Notes under the pieces: model-generated
Database searches by the model: none
What the model was told of the DNA's origin: nothing
What the model saw: the letters and a program-made list of their open reading frames with translations, nothing else
DNA from: Massilioclostridium sp965141735
GTDB lineage: Bacteria > Bacillota > Clostridia > Oscillospirales > Ruminococcaceae
Direction: 5' to 3'
Assembly: GCA_965141735.1 (NCBI GenBank)
Contig: CBCSOX010000176.1
Coordinates: 1-5,624, forward strand
DNA length: 5,624 bases
Shown here: one piece after another, positions 5,316-5,624 of the stretch
Layout: each line of letters starts with the position of its first letter
Position numbering within the stretch: position 1 is the stretch's first letter
Program-made: the position numbers and the translations under genes

Positions 5316-5624
5316 GGTGGTTTCCTCCGTTCATTTTCATTAAGATATCGTAGATCTTATCGATCTTTTCCTCGGTTTTAGCCTGCACGCGGTAGTAGTC
5401 GCGTTTGCTGAGGCAGTTTTCTTTGATCTCCTCCACATCAGAGGACACCTTCTCGAGTCCGTCTTTCAGTTCATCTCGCGTTTCCTTGAGTTCGCCTTTG
5501 GTGACGTATGTTCGCTTGATCTCGTTGATGTCCCGATCGTGTCCATCTATGGTATTGATGGTGCGTTTCAAAAAATAGCTGATCACGGCGACCACGACGG
5601 TGCTGAGGGTGCCGAGTATCAGCG
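5305..5624 (-). CDS. Membrane-anchored coiled-coil phage protein (DUF2730/XhlA-like), 5' end outside window
   Basis: The frame is open from the right edge to a TGA at 5307-5305, about 105 visible residues. It starts in a hydrophobic stretch, LILGTLSTVVVAVISYFL, that looks like a single membrane helix, followed by a positively charged KRT and a long charged coiled coil rich in E, K and D (INEIKRTYVTKGELKETRD and onward) up to KIDKIYDILMKMN. A GTG at 5595-5593 could start a 96-residue version, but it would cut the membrane helix and has no ribosome site, so the true start is most likely beyond the window. This architecture fits DUF2730 proteins of Mu-like phages, placed two genes before the small terminase; an XhlA-type protein that works with a holin in lysis is the alternative. 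The last codons overlap the next gene by 11 bases. Confidence 0.7.
   Translation of the reverse strand, partial: LILGTLSTVVVAVISYFLKRTINTIDGHDRDINEIKRTYVTKGELKETRDELKDGLEKVSSDVEEIKENCLSKRDYYRVQAKTEEKIDKIYDILMKMNGGNHHAN

Overview
The window is part of a prophage or phage genome. It carries the end of one module and the start of the head-packaging module, all transcribed leftward (minus strand), with almost no space between genes except one 192-base leader. Strong AGGAGG-like ribosome sites, GTG and TTG starts, an A118-type portal and minor head protein, and a LoaP-type NusG paralog all point to a Firmicutes host, probably a Clostridia-type gut or anaerobic bacterium. The species cannot be told from this window.

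In transcription order (right to left): a membrane-anchored coiled-coil protein (5305-5624, start outside the window); a small winged-helix-like protein (4983-5315); a DUF3486 small terminase of the kind found in Mu-like phages (4428-4979); a LoaP-type transcription antiterminator (3877-4428); a structured 192-base leader (3685-3876); the large terminase (2026-3684); an A118-family portal (507-2012); and the start of a minor capsid protein 2 (1-507, running off the left edge). The first three genes and the large terminase follow the order of Mu gp25-26-27-28. The portal and minor head protein instead belong to the A118 type of Gram-positive siphophages, so the module is a mosaic.

The most interesting part is the loaP-leader-terL junction. 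LoaP proteins are NusG paralogs that make RNA polymerase read through terminators, and they are known to need a small RNA hairpin in the leader of the operons they control. Here the loaP gene is followed, 25 bases after its stop codon, by a compact hairpin with an internal loop (3819-3851), then three helically phased copies of TTAAACG, then a dense overlapping set of hairpins (3693-3740). Two of those resemble intrinsic terminators. A third, with a 12-base-pair stem, buries the whole ribosome site of the large terminase gene. The layout suggests a self-contained late-gene switch in which a phage antiterminator gates transcription, and RNA refolding gates translation, of the packaging and head genes. 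The gene identities are well supported; the switch is inferred from sequence.

There is no tRNA, rRNA, CRISPR array, insertion sequence or convincing plus-strand gene in the window.
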